A stretch of 64,000 nucleotides of DNA from Clostridium manihotivorum (lineage in GTDB: Bacteria; Bacillota; Clostridia; Clostridiales; Clostridiaceae). The first letter of the stretch is position 1, and every line of letters starts with the position of its first letter. The notes under the pieces were generated by a model. It was given only the letters and a program-made list of their open reading frames with translations. It searched no databases and was not told the origin of the DNA. The DNA lies in NCBI RefSeq assembly GCF_004015185.1, contig NZ_CP025746.1, forward strand, positions 5,597,776 through 5,661,775, in the 5' to 3' direction. The translations under genes and the position numbers were made by a program. Below, piece by piece: positions 42,800 to 50,718 of this stretch.

Positions 42800-43696
42800 C
42801 TAACCCTTTACTGAGCCTAAAAGCATTCCTTTTACAAAATATTTTTGAAGAAATGGATAAACACAAACTATTGGGAAGGTAGTCACTACCATAGTTGCTA
42901 GTTTTATAGTTTGTTGAGTTACCGTTGTTGCACCTACTGCACCAGGCATATTTGCACTTACAGAATTAGCACCGGCCTGAGCTACCACCTTATATAGATA
43001 TGTCTGTATTGGCTGTAAGTCATTTTTGTTTATATATATCATACCTGTGAAGTAGTCATTCCATTGATAAACCCCATGAAATAGAGCTATTGTTGCAATT
43101 ACAGGCAGTGATAGAGGTATTACTACTCTTACAAATATCTTAAAATCACTGGCACCATCTATTCTTGCCGCTTCCTCTAAAGAAGCAGGAATCTGACTGA
43201 AGAACGATTTAAATATAAGTAAGTCGTAAAAGCTAAAAGCTGCAGGTATTATATATACTAAAAAGTTATCTAATAGACCTAAGCTTTTTATAAGTAAATA
43301 TAGTGGTATCAATCCACCGCTAAAGAATAAGGTTATAAGACCTAATGTAGTATATATATTTCTTCCTATCAAATCCTTCTTTGATAAAGCATAAGCAACC
43401 ATAGCAGTAAAGAACACATGGACTACTGTTCCAATGACGGTTTTAGCTACTGTAACACCTAAGGCTTTTACTATTCCCGAGTTGCTAAAAACAGCTACAT
43501 AGTTCTGCAAGGTAAACTTTCTTGGCCACCAATAGATTCCACCTCGCATAGCATCTTGTCCCTCATTAAATGAATTAACTATGGTATACCAAATCGGATA
43601 TATAGTTATAAAGCATATTACAAGCATAATTATTATATTTACAGTATCAAATATAGCTTCACTTTTAGTTCTACGTTTTAAAAAATTTATCTTCAT
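42800..43696 (-). CDS. Saccharide ABC transporter permease (YtcP/AraQ type)
   Basis: A 298-residue inner permease with six helices. The EAA loop near residue 190 reads SLEEAARIDGASDFKIFVRV with the ATPase contact, and the domain resembles MalG-type permeases of the YtcP group. Start supported by AGGAGGTGTAGAT. It begins 11 bp after the LplB-like gene and forms the heterodimer with it. Confidence 0.94.
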   Translation of the reverse strand: MKINFLKRRTKSEAIFDTVNIIIMLVICFITIYPIWYTIVNSFNEGQDAMRGGIYWWPRKFTLQNYVAVFSNSGIVKALGVTVAKTVIGTVVHVFFTAMVAYALSKKDLIGRNIYTTLGLITLFFSGGLIPLYLLIKSLGLLDNFLVYIIPAAFSFYDLLIFKSFFSQIPASLEEAARIDGASDFKIFVRVVIPLSLPVIATIALFHGVYQWNDYFTGMIYINKNDLQPIQTYLYKVVAQAGANSVSANMPGAVGATTVTQQTIKLATMVVTTFPIVCVYPFLQKYFVKGMLLGSVKG

Positions 43697-43707
43697 ATCT
43701 ACACCTC

Positions 43708-44682
43708 CTAGAATAATGATGTATCATTTAACTTTTTACTTGCAAAATTAGCACTCCAAAGCAATATAAATGCTATTACAGATTTAAATAATCCAACTGC
43801 TGTTGCATAAGAGAATCTAGCCTGTTGCAGACCCATTCTATATACATATACATCTAAAACATCACTAGCACTAGCATTTAATTGGTTCTTTAATACCATT
43901 ATTTGGTCAAAGTTTGCATTTAGAAGTCCACTAACTGCAAGTATAAAGAGAAGTGCGATTGTTGGTTTTATGCAAGGCAAAGTTATACTAAACATCTTTC
44001 TAAGTCTTCCAGCCCCATCGGTGGTAGCGGCTTCGTATAGTTCTGGATCTACTCCTGCTATAGCTGCAAGATATATTATGGCCGACCAGCCTATTTCTTT
44101 CCACAACTCTGATACTACTGATATCTGCCAAAAATACTTTGGCTCAGCTAGATAGCTTATAGGTTCTTTTATTATGTGTAAATCCTTTAATATAGTATTT
44201 ATTACTCCAACATCTGAAAGCCAATTCATCATTATACCACCAAGAATTACCCATGACAGGAAATGTGGCAGATAAGATATAGTTTGTACAAATTTTTTAA
44301 ACTTTACTGAGGTAAGCTCATTAAGTAGTAATGCAAAGATTATTGGAAGCGGGAAGCATACTAACAGCTTAAATAAACTTATCCCCACTGTATTTTTCAT
44401 TACATTCATAAAGTTATCATCTGCTAAAAATTCTTTGAAATACTGAAGTCCTACCCATGGAGCCTCTGAAATAGGTTTTATTATACTGTATTTTTTGAAG
44501 GCAATTACTAACCCATACATAGGTATGTAAGAAAATATAATCATCCATATAACTCCAAGCCATGCCATAACTTGAAGCTGCTTTTGGTTCTTAAACTTTA
44601 GTTTTAACCTATCAGTTTTTTTTCTAAATGGTGTGTTATTTTTGGATTTATTTATTGCTACTGCTACTCCTGGTTCTTGCAT
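43708..44682 (-). CDS. Saccharide ABC transporter permease (LplB type)
   Basis: A 324-residue permease with six helices starting near residue 38 after a basic cytoplasmic N-terminus. The LplB-type start QVMAWLGVIWMIIFSYIPMY and the EAA loop DPELYEAATTDGAGRLRKMF are clear. The ATG at 44682 has GGGGGAGAAACA. It is the first gene of the five-gene saccharide uptake and sensing operon, so the promoter should be just upstream; a T-rich tract at about 44750-44790 adjoins it. Confidence 0.94.
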   Translation of the reverse strand: MQEPGVAVAINKSKNNTPFRKKTDRLKLKFKNQKQLQVMAWLGVIWMIIFSYIPMYGLVIAFKKYSIIKPISEAPWVGLQYFKEFLADDNFMNVMKNTVGISLFKLLVCFPLPIIFALLLNELTSVKFKKFVQTISYLPHFLSWVILGGIMMNWLSDVGVINTILKDLHIIKEPISYLAEPKYFWQISVVSELWKEIGWSAIIYLAAIAGVDPELYEAATTDGAGRLRKMFSITLPCIKPTIALLFILAVSGLLNANFDQIMVLKNQLNASASDVLDVYVYRMGLQQARFSYATAVGLFKSVIAFILLWSANFASKKLNDTSLF

Positions 44683-44887
44683 TGTTTCTCCCCCTTACTG
44701 CACCGTTTACAAGTATTATTCTACATTTATTTTAACGTTTACATAAGTGATTGTTTTTTGTTTTTGGTGTCATTTTTTTGGTATCTTTTTTCTTATTTAA
44801 AGATATAACTTCAATCTGAAATCTATTTTAAAAGCCTTATAAGGTTCTAAAGGTCTTTATTAACAGGAAATTTTACATATAATAGCT
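44683..44887. other. Upstream region of the saccharide operon
   Basis: No gene. T-rich sequence (GATTGTTTTTTGTTTTTGGTG) with the operon promoter presumably within it. It runs to the terminator at 44888. Confidence 0.4.
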
Positions 44888-44923
44888 CAAAATGGAGCTG
44901 TCAAAACAGCTCCATTTTTATTT
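44888..44923. terminator. Intrinsic terminator of the GT39-type gene
   Basis: AAAATGGAGCTGT pairs with ACAGCTCCATTTT around CAAA. It can act in both directions and lies 90 bp past the glycosyltransferase stop. Confidence 0.85.
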
Positions 44924-44950
44924 GCAATTTATTAAATCTAGCATATATTT

Positions 44951-44980
44951 ATTAATATCATTAAAATCAAGTGGTCATGC
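44951..44980 (+). repeat. MITE-like repeat, left-half remnant 7
   Basis: ATTAATATCATTAAAATCAAGTGGTCATGC resembles the left arm AATATTGTTGAAATTAAGTGGTCAT. The rest is absent, and the region runs into the end of the glycosyltransferase gene at 45014. Confidence 0.45.
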
Positions 44981-45013
44981 AAAATATCTTACCTGTAGAA
45001 CATCTAGATTTCC

Positions 45014-46492
45014 CTATCTATATGCAGTAATAATATTTTCATCTGAATCCAAAATCTTAAGCTTATTTTCTTTAATTATCTTCCTAGCCTCATCATTATT
45101 ATTCAGTAGTATAACGCTGGATTTTTTTGATTTTAAGAATGCTTTCACTCCACCATTTTCAGCTCTTCCATCCTTATACATTTCTAAAGCTAAAATATTT
45201 CTTTGATTCCAATCCGCTCCACCGTATTGGAGAGGCGTATATATATATACATCATAATCTTTTATAGATATTTTAGAATCTTTAATATATTCCTCTAATA
45301 TATCTCTAGGAGAATTCTTCAGGATGCTTAAAAGCTTATACTCATAAATTCCACCAGTACATATGATAGCAACTGTCAATATTATAGGTATAATACTTTT
45401 TTTAAAAGCACTAATACTTTCTTCGGCAAGAGCACCTAACAATATAGCTAAAGGAGGATAGATACTTACTATATACCAACTTAGTTTTGTCTTAGCTATA
45501 GAAAACATTATTAACGGCACAAGCCCCCAAAGAATAACTCCAATATACTCAGCAAAGTTGGACCTTAAGCTGGAAAGCATTCCTCTTGAAGCTATCAAAA
45601 TAAATATAAGAATGAAAATAACCGCAATATACAGTATATAGTTATTGCATAGCAGCTCTAAATAATAATTCCATGGCCCTATATGCCCTTCTAAGGCGGT
45701 ACTAGTTCTGGAGAGCAAATCATAATTTATCATTTCTTTAATGAACCTATATCCATCATACCGTACTCTAAAAAATATCCATAAAAATATAGGCGCAAAA
45801 CTGCATAAAAAGAATATGAGCCATTGTTTTAAGTTAATCTTTGTTATTAGCTTTGTTACAAGTAAATAACAACCCACTACGCCTACTATAGCAATTGAAT
45901 GCCAGCTTTTATCTAAAAATGCAAAAGAAAAGGATAAGCCTGATATATAAATAAACTCAAGCCTATAGTAGGCATATATGCAGCCAATTACTGCTATGGT
46001 AAAAAGCAGAACATATAAGGAATCAGCATCAGCTGACCTAGCACAATGGGATCTGAAAAACTGTACAGATGTAGCCATAACCCCTGATGATATTAAGGAT
46101 GCTATTCTGCCAAATCTTTTATAAGTAAATATTGTTACCAAAAATATGGTGCTTAGCGCACTTAACACTGACATAAATCTAAGTCCTACTAGATTGTAAC
46201 CAAGTATTTTAAACCCAATAATAATGGCCCAGTAGCTTAGAGGTGGCTTTAAATTATAATAATCATTTTGATAATTATAGGTATTAACGATATAATTACT
46301 ATTTTTTATCATCTCATAGGCATTTATGCCATGCCTAGCCTCATCCCAATCATTTATAGGTTCACTACCTATTTTATAAAATAGATTAATAAGGATAACT
46401 GCAAATACCATCATTATAAGTATATAATAATATTTATATAAAAACCTCTTGAGCCTGTTTTCATAGAAATTACTACCCTGTTTGATGCTCAT
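45014..46492 (-). CDS. GT39/ArnT-type membrane glycosyltransferase
   Basis: A 492-residue integral membrane protein with about eleven helices. The first external loop carries EPINDWDEARHGINAYEM, the DE-containing catalytic motif of the Pmt/ArnT superfamily, and NLKPPLSYWAIIIG is the next conserved block. Such enzymes use polyprenyl-phosphate sugars to glycosylate lipids, wall polymers or proteins outside the membrane. The substrate is unknown. The GTG at 46507 is part of a GTGGAGAG ribosome site; the ATG at 46492 (MSIKQGSNFY) is preferred. Alone on its strand, with a MITE copy upstream. Confidence 0.85.
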   Translation of the reverse strand: MSIKQGSNFYENRLKRFLYKYYYILIMMVFAVILINLFYKIGSEPINDWDEARHGINAYEMIKNSNYIVNTYNYQNDYYNLKPPLSYWAIIIGFKILGYNLVGLRFMSVLSALSTIFLVTIFTYKRFGRIASLISSGVMATSVQFFRSHCARSADADSLYVLLFTIAVIGCIYAYYRLEFIYISGLSFSFAFLDKSWHSIAIVGVVGCYLLVTKLITKINLKQWLIFFLCSFAPIFLWIFFRVRYDGYRFIKEMINYDLLSRTSTALEGHIGPWNYYLELLCNNYILYIAVIFILIFILIASRGMLSSLRSNFAEYIGVILWGLVPLIMFSIAKTKLSWYIVSIYPPLAILLGALAEESISAFKKSIIPIILTVAIICTGGIYEYKLLSILKNSPRDILEEYIKDSKISIKDYDVYIYTPLQYGGADWNQRNILALEMYKDGRAENGGVKAFLKSKKSSVILLNNNDEARKIIKENKLKILDSDENIITAYR

Positions 46493-46685
46493 GCTATCAC
46501 TCTCCACAGTATATATGCCATCACCTAGCTTTAGCTGATTTCATTACTATAATTATAGTTATTACTATATATAGATTATTACCATAGATTGATGCTTTGC
46601 TACACAAAAAGTTTAATTTTCACCATTATAATATAATTACCTCTAAACCTATATTTACTAAGAGTGATATATTTAGATATTATTA
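46493..46685. other. Gap upstream of the GT39-type gene
   Basis: AT-rich sequence without gene or strong structure, up to the MITE copy at 46686. Together with that repeat and the LCP terminator it makes up the 350-bp interval. Confidence 0.35.
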
Positions 46686-46767
46686 TTGAAATTAAGTGGT
46701 TATACAGCAGAAACTATATGCGCTAGCTACTAGCGCAATCATTGGATGATTAGCCACTTAATTTCAA
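46686..46767 (+). repeat. MITE-like palindromic repeat, copy 8 (short)
   Basis: TTGAAATTAAGTGGTTATAC to TTAGCCACTTAATTTCAA, 82 bp. The inside (TATATGCGCTAGCTACTAGCGCAATC) has a short GCGCTAG / CTAGCGC palindrome instead of the usual core, so part of the middle was lost or replaced. Confidence 0.75.
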
Positions 46768-46787
46768 TACAATACTCTAGAACGCAA

Positions 46788-46823
46788 GAAAATCACTAAT
46801 TACAGATTAATTAGTGATTTTTC
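46788..46823. terminator. Intrinsic terminator of the LCP gene
   Basis: AAATCACTAATTA pairs with TAATTAGTGATTT, with A and T runs on both sides. It lies 20 bp past the LCP gene stop. Confidence 0.85.
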
Positions 46824-46842
46824 TATATATACTCTTTATTTT

Positions 46843-47892
46843 TTACTTTATAGAATTAGGATCATAATCCTCTTCATATATAAATTTATGTAGTGCTTCT
46901 AAGTTAGGTTCTTTATCCCACCCTAAGAAATATGTATTTCTTACATATATTGTGCCATTATGGCCATCTATAGGAAGTCTTAATTGGTCAATCTTACTCA
47001 TTTTATTCATTAATATATCTTTAGCTAAACCTAATATATCACCTTTATCTAAACTCGTATTGACATCTGGCAACATTTCTCCTATGGCATTATTTAATTC
47101 TAATATATTCATCTTAGACATTTTTTCAAAAACCTTTGTTAAAACAGTCCTTTGTCTCTCTGTTCTTTGGAAATCCATATCTCCTACATATCTTATTCTG
47201 GCATAACCTACTGCTTGTTTACCACTTAATACTTGCACACCTGGTTTTGTAAGTAGTACAGGCTTCACCTTCTCTATCTTTGCAACCTCATTTTGGTATG
47301 AGTTTACATAAGGCAACTCTGCTGCAGATACATTAATCTCCACACCGCCTATTTTATCTATAATCTTCTCAAGTCCAAAGAAGTCTACTTCCACAAAGTC
47401 CTTGATATTCATTTTGAAGTTCTCATTTATAGTCTTTAAGGTAAGAGCTGCACCGCCATATTGATAGGTATGATTCAATCTATCTTGATTTAAACCTTCC
47501 ATAGGTCCATGACCAGTTGTATTTACAATCATGTCTCTCATTAGTGATGCTAATTTTATTTTATTATGCTTTTTATCTATTGTGGCAATCATCATAGAAT
47601 CAGAACGAGAACTTTCATTAGGATCTCTTGCGTCTACTCCTAAAAGTAGAATATTAACATAGTCTTCTTGGATCTTTTTATTTTTTTCATTATATATATT
47701 TTCATCTATCCCTATATCTTTTGGCAAAGTACTCACTTTAACTTTAGAAAACTGACTACTAAACATATAATATGGAACCCCTACAATAAGACCAAGTACA
47801 ACAATAATTATTGTTAAAACTATTAATATACGCTTTTTCTTACTACCACCCTTTTTCTCACTCTTCACATTTTTCTTATCATGCTTCCCCAT
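46843..47892 (-). CDS. LytR-CpsA-Psr (LCP) family glycopolymer ligase
   Basis: A 349-residue membrane-anchored enzyme that attaches teichoic acid-type or capsule polymers from lipid carriers to peptidoglycan. A basic cytoplasmic N-terminus (GKHDKKNVKSEKKGGSKKKR) precedes one helix (VLTIIIVVLGLIVGVPYYMF), then the external LCP domain: LLGVDARDPNESSRSDSMMI, LASLMRDMIVN (arginines for pyrophosphate), VEVDFFGLEKIIDKIGGVEI and RTERQRTVL. Length normal. Start supported by AGAGGAGAAAAG. It stands alone. Confidence 0.93.
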   Translation of the reverse strand: MGKHDKKNVKSEKKGGSKKKRILIVLTIIIVVLGLIVGVPYYMFSSQFSKVKVSTLPKDIGIDENIYNEKNKKIQEDYVNILLLGVDARDPNESSRSDSMMIATIDKKHNKIKLASLMRDMIVNTTGHGPMEGLNQDRLNHTYQYGGAALTLKTINENFKMNIKDFVEVDFFGLEKIIDKIGGVEINVSAAELPYVNSYQNEVAKIEKVKPVLLTKPGVQVLSGKQAVGYARIRYVGDMDFQRTERQRTVLTKVFEKMSKMNILELNNAIGEMLPDVNTSLDKGDILGLAKDILMNKMSKIDQLRLPIDGHNGTIYVRNTYFLGWDKEPNLEALHKFIYEEDYDPNSIK

Positions 47893-48045
47893 AATACTTT
47901 TCTCCTCTTGTATTAAAATGTCAATTAATTATATCACAAGTAAATAATGAATACACTCTACAATAATTACATTTATGTATCATATTTATTACATTGTGCG
48001 AAAATCTATAAAATTATGACACTTTATAAACTTTTATTTTAAATA
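47893..48045. other. Upstream region of the LCP gene
   Basis: AT-rich sequence without gene; it joins the MITE remnant at 48046 and terminator-linked repeat D, which together fill the 316-bp interval. Confidence 0.35.
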
Positions 48046-48080
48046 GACTTAATAATATTATTGAAGTTAAGTGCTTAAGA
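48046..48080 (+). repeat. MITE-like repeat, left-half remnant 9
   Basis: GACTTAATAATATTATTGAAGTTAAGTGCTTAAG matches the left end of the MITE family. It is cut off abruptly and is followed within 12 bp by terminator-linked repeat D, so the two repeat families adjoin here. Confidence 0.6.
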
Positions 48081-48090
48081 AAAAACTGCA

Positions 48091-48128
48091 AAAAAATCTC
48101 ACTGAAGCTACCTATTTCAGTGAGATTT
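48091..48128. terminator. Bidirectional intrinsic terminator
   Basis: AAAATCTCACTGAA pairs with TTCAGTGAGATTTT around GCTACCTA, with A and T runs. On minus it ends the chemotaxis receptor gene 80 bp upstream. Confidence 0.85.
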
Positions 48129-48200
48129 TTTTATCTATCTACCTTTTCGAATTTATATTACGAAAATTCGGCAGGCCACATTATTTTTATATGTACACTA
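48091..48200 (+). repeat. Terminator-linked repeat, copy D
   Basis: Hairpin, T-run, then the tail CTACCTTTTCGAATTTATAT and ACGAAAATTCGGCAGGCCAC, then ATTATTTTTAT. The tail has its own inverted repeat GAATTT / AAATTC, and TTTTCG pairs with CGAAAA. The tail ends 9 bp from the chemotaxis receptor stop. Confidence 0.6.
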
Positions 48201-48208
48201 TGTAATTT

Positions 48209-49936
48209 CTATACTCTAAAGCCTGAAGTTATTTCTTTTAGCTTTTTAGACATCTCAAACAATTCATCTGTAGTTCTTTCTATTTCAGACATAGCACTTA
48301 GCTGCTCTTCTATACTTGCACTCATGTTTTCTGTTCTGCCAGCTATATCGTTTGAAGTAGCAGCTAAATTTCCTATTGCTTTTTCTATTTCTTTAGTACT
48401 TCTCGCCTGTTGTTCATTAGCGTTGTCTATCTGCTCTATTTCAGTTGCAATACTTTGTATATTATCTATTATGTTTTGTATTGTTTCGCTAACTTCCGTA
48501 GCCTTAGCTACTCCAAGAGCAACCTTGCTTTCAACTTGGCTTACTGATTCTACCGCGGATGCGGATTTCACTTGGTTATCCTTTACTAGCTCTGCTATCT
48601 CTCTAGCTGCATTGTTACTTTCATCTGCTAGCTTTCTTATTTCATCAGAAACAACATTAAAGCCTTTTCCTGCTTCTCCAGCTCTTGCTGCTTCGATTGC
48701 TGCATTCAATGCAAGAAGATTTGTCTGCTCTGATATAGAAGTTATTATCTTTATTATGTCTCCTATCTTCTTTGATGAGTTATCTAAATCATTTATTATA
48801 GATGAAACTTCCTTAGAAGACTTAGCAATTTCTGTTATAGAAGACACTATCTCGTTTACCTTATTCTCTCCATCTTCAGCTGCTTCCTTTGCTTTTCTAC
48901 TGTTATTAGTAGTATTTTTACTTGCAGTAGATGTAGCCTCTGAGAAACTTGCAGCTTCTATTAGACTAGCTGTTGTTTCTTCTGCTGCAGCCGCACCATC
49001 TGCAGTTGAAGACGATATTTCCATAACTGTCCTTGATATCTCCTCAAGACTTTCAGTTGAGGTAGTTGTAGCTACATTTAACTGATCACTAGAGGTTGAA
49101 ATAGTATCTGCTGATACAGCAACATCTTTTATTATTCCTTGAAGCTTGTCCATGAATAAATCGAAGTTCTTACTCAAGTCCCCAATCTCATCTTTACTAG
49201 CATAGTTGATTCTTTGAGTTAAATCACCATTACTTTCATTTATATCCTTAAGCTTTGAAGTAACCCTTCTTACAGGAACCGTTACTGCTCTTATTATAAC
49301 TATAGATAAGATAATACTTATTAAAGCAGAAGCCCCTATTATTACAATTAGTATTGTCCTTGTATTTTGATAAACTACCTTACTGCTTTCATATGTAGTT
49401 TTTGCCTCTGTTGCATGCTTATCTATTATTTTATCAAAATCTTTAACTAAGATTTCTCTTATTGATTCAAAGTTTGTCATAGCTGCTGGAGGCCCTGTCA
49501 TCTTATTTCCTTGCTCTCCTAAAGCCCTAGCACTTGCTTGTGTTTCATTCTCAGTTATAAAGGCATCCTTGTCCTCAATAAAGGTTTTGTAATCTGCTAT
49601 CAATGTTTTAAAATCAGCATCTGAACTATATTTCTCTAAAGCTTTACTAACAGAAGTCTGAAGCTTTTCTATATTTGCTTTTGTTGTAGTAATTGCACTT
49701 CCATCAGTTTCATCTCTAAGAGAATTAGCATCATATCTTATTGCATCCACATCTGTCTTTAAATTCTCTAATTCTATTATAGGAGTAAGTCTTTCATCGT
49801 TAAGCTCAATTATCTTCGAGTTTAAATCTGACAACTTCATTATAGAAGCTCCACCTATTACTGCAATAAAGAATAAAAAGCTAATAGTAAGTACCATCAT
49901 TTTTTGACCTAATTTCAGTCTGTTTAAAATTTTCAA
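48209..49936 (-). CDS. Methyl-accepting chemotaxis protein
   Basis: A membrane chemoreceptor of 575 residues. Helix 1 near residues 10-30 (MMVLTISFLFFIAVIGGASI), a four-helix-bundle ligand domain (35-185), helix 2 (TILIVIIGASALISIILSIV), HAMP (VPVRRVTSKLKDINESNGDL), methylation helices and the signalling tip EQTNLLALNAAIEAARAGEA. The signal is unknown. A GTG at 49945 sits directly on GGAGT; the TTG at 49936 gives MKILNRLKLGQK, a usual receptor start, and is better spaced, so it is chosen with moderate confidence. Alone on its strand. Confidence 0.93.
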   Translation of the reverse strand: MKILNRLKLGQKMMVLTISFLFFIAVIGGASIMKLSDLNSKIIELNDERLTPIIELENLKTDVDAIRYDANSLRDETDGSAITTTKANIEKLQTSVSKALEKYSSDADFKTLIADYKTFIEDKDAFITENETQASARALGEQGNKMTGPPAAMTNFESIREILVKDFDKIIDKHATEAKTTYESSKVVYQNTRTILIVIIGASALISIILSIVIIRAVTVPVRRVTSKLKDINESNGDLTQRINYASKDEIGDLSKNFDLFMDKLQGIIKDVAVSADTISTSSDQLNVATTTSTESLEEISRTVMEISSSTADGAAAAEETTASLIEAASFSEATSTASKNTTNNSRKAKEAAEDGENKVNEIVSSITEIAKSSKEVSSIINDLDNSSKKIGDIIKIITSISEQTNLLALNAAIEAARAGEAGKGFNVVSDEIRKLADESNNAAREIAELVKDNQVKSASAVESVSQVESKVALGVAKATEVSETIQNIIDNIQSIATEIEQIDNANEQQARSTKEIEKAIGNLAATSNDIAGRTENMSASIEEQLSAMSEIERTTDELFEMSKKLKEITSGFRV

Positions 49937-50299
49937 CCTGCCCACACTCCTTGATGACTTTTTTAATTAATTTCACATTATGTAACACTTCATGCTAAAA
50001 TTTATATTTTCGTATTAAAGTGATACATCTTTATATATCGTAAAATAAAACAATTTCTTAACTTAAGCAATTTAATTCAATGTAATCAGCTATTTCATTA
50101 TATATGCTGATAAAATCAAAAGGGGGAAGATATATCAGCATATATAATTTAATATTGCTTTTTGTTTCCTGCTTGAATTTATTATATATATAAATTTTCA
50201 GATTAATATCGAACAATTGTGTGAAATATATGTGATTTGTATACAACCGTAAATAATAGGCTATTATTAGATATATATGAATACAATAAATTATGATTG
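49937..50299. other. Gene-free stretch before the leuS promoter
   Basis: AT-rich sequence between divergent genes. A 62-residue reading on minus (50058-50246) lacks a ribosome site and coding character. A perfect-looking inverted repeat, ATATATGCTGATAA and ATATCAGCATATAT (50098 to 50144), can form a stem around AATCAAAAGGGGGAAG. Nothing else is convincing. Confidence 0.4.
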
Positions 50300-50328
50300 T
50301 TGACTTAATAGCTGCAAAACTGTATAAT
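50300..50328 (+). promoter_or_regulatory. Vegetative (SigA-type) promoter of leuS
   Basis: TTGACT at 50300-50305 and TATAAT at 50323-50328, 17 bases apart, close to the ideal promoter. Transcription would begin about 10 bases before the T-box stem I. Confidence 0.8.
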
Positions 50329-50344
50329 ATCGTATAAATAAATA

Positions 50345-50583
50345 TATTAAAGCTGTGAAATGTAGTAGTAGTATTAAATGCATCTTCAGAGAGCTGCGGG
50401 TTGGTGAAACGCAGCGATGTAGTGATATGAACTCGACATGGAGCATACCTGAAGAAAATCAGGTACGGTTTTTCCGTTATAATATTAAGTGAGAGCAGTA
50501 AATATTTAGATATATATTGCTCTAATAAGAGTGGTACCGCGAACTATACCCTTCGTCTCTTTTCATAGACGAAGGGTTTTTTT
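50345..50583 (+). promoter_or_regulatory. T-box leader of leuS (leucine specifier CTC)
   Basis: Stem I contains the conserved AGAG (CAGAGAGCTGCGGG) and the GGTGAAACGCAGC apex arm. The specifier loop GAACTCGACATGG shows CTC, a leucine codon, at 50432-50434. The T-box AAGAGTGGTACCGCG is at 50527-50541. It senses uncharged tRNA-Leu and lets transcription pass the terminator at 50549. Confidence 0.95.
50549..50583 (+). terminator. T-box terminator
   Basis: CCCTTCGTCT pairs with AGACGAAGGG, followed by TTTTTTT. The T-box sequence next to it forms the competing antiterminator. Confidence 0.93.
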
Positions 50584-50589
50584 ATTCTT

Positions 50590-50650
50590 TTGAAAAGGCA
50601 GCTGCACAAAAAAATTCACTAAAGAAGATGGCCTCAGCAATTTTTTATTC
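50590..50650 (-). repeat. Terminator-linked repeat, copy E (degenerate)
   Basis: On minus, after an A/T-flanked hairpin-like block (GCTGAGGCCATCTTCTTTAG), the sequence reads AATTTTTTTGTGCAGCTGCC and TTTTCAAAAG, matching TTTTTTGCGCATCTGCCTTTTC of copy A. The stem has decayed. It stands between the T-box and leuS. Confidence 0.45.
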
Positions 50651-50718
50651 TTTAGTAACTTATATAATATTTCACTAAGAATTATTTAAAATCTTAGTGC
50701 TTTAAGGGAGGAAAAGTA

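Noticed and set aside
48120..49085. A 321-codon open frame on plus
   Set aside because: It lies antisense to the clear chemotaxis receptor, is Ser/Ala/Leu/Ile-rich as expected of a complement frame and has no ribosome site.
50058..50246. A 62-codon minus frame
   Set aside because: No ribosome site, composition of random AT-rich DNA, no conserved feature.
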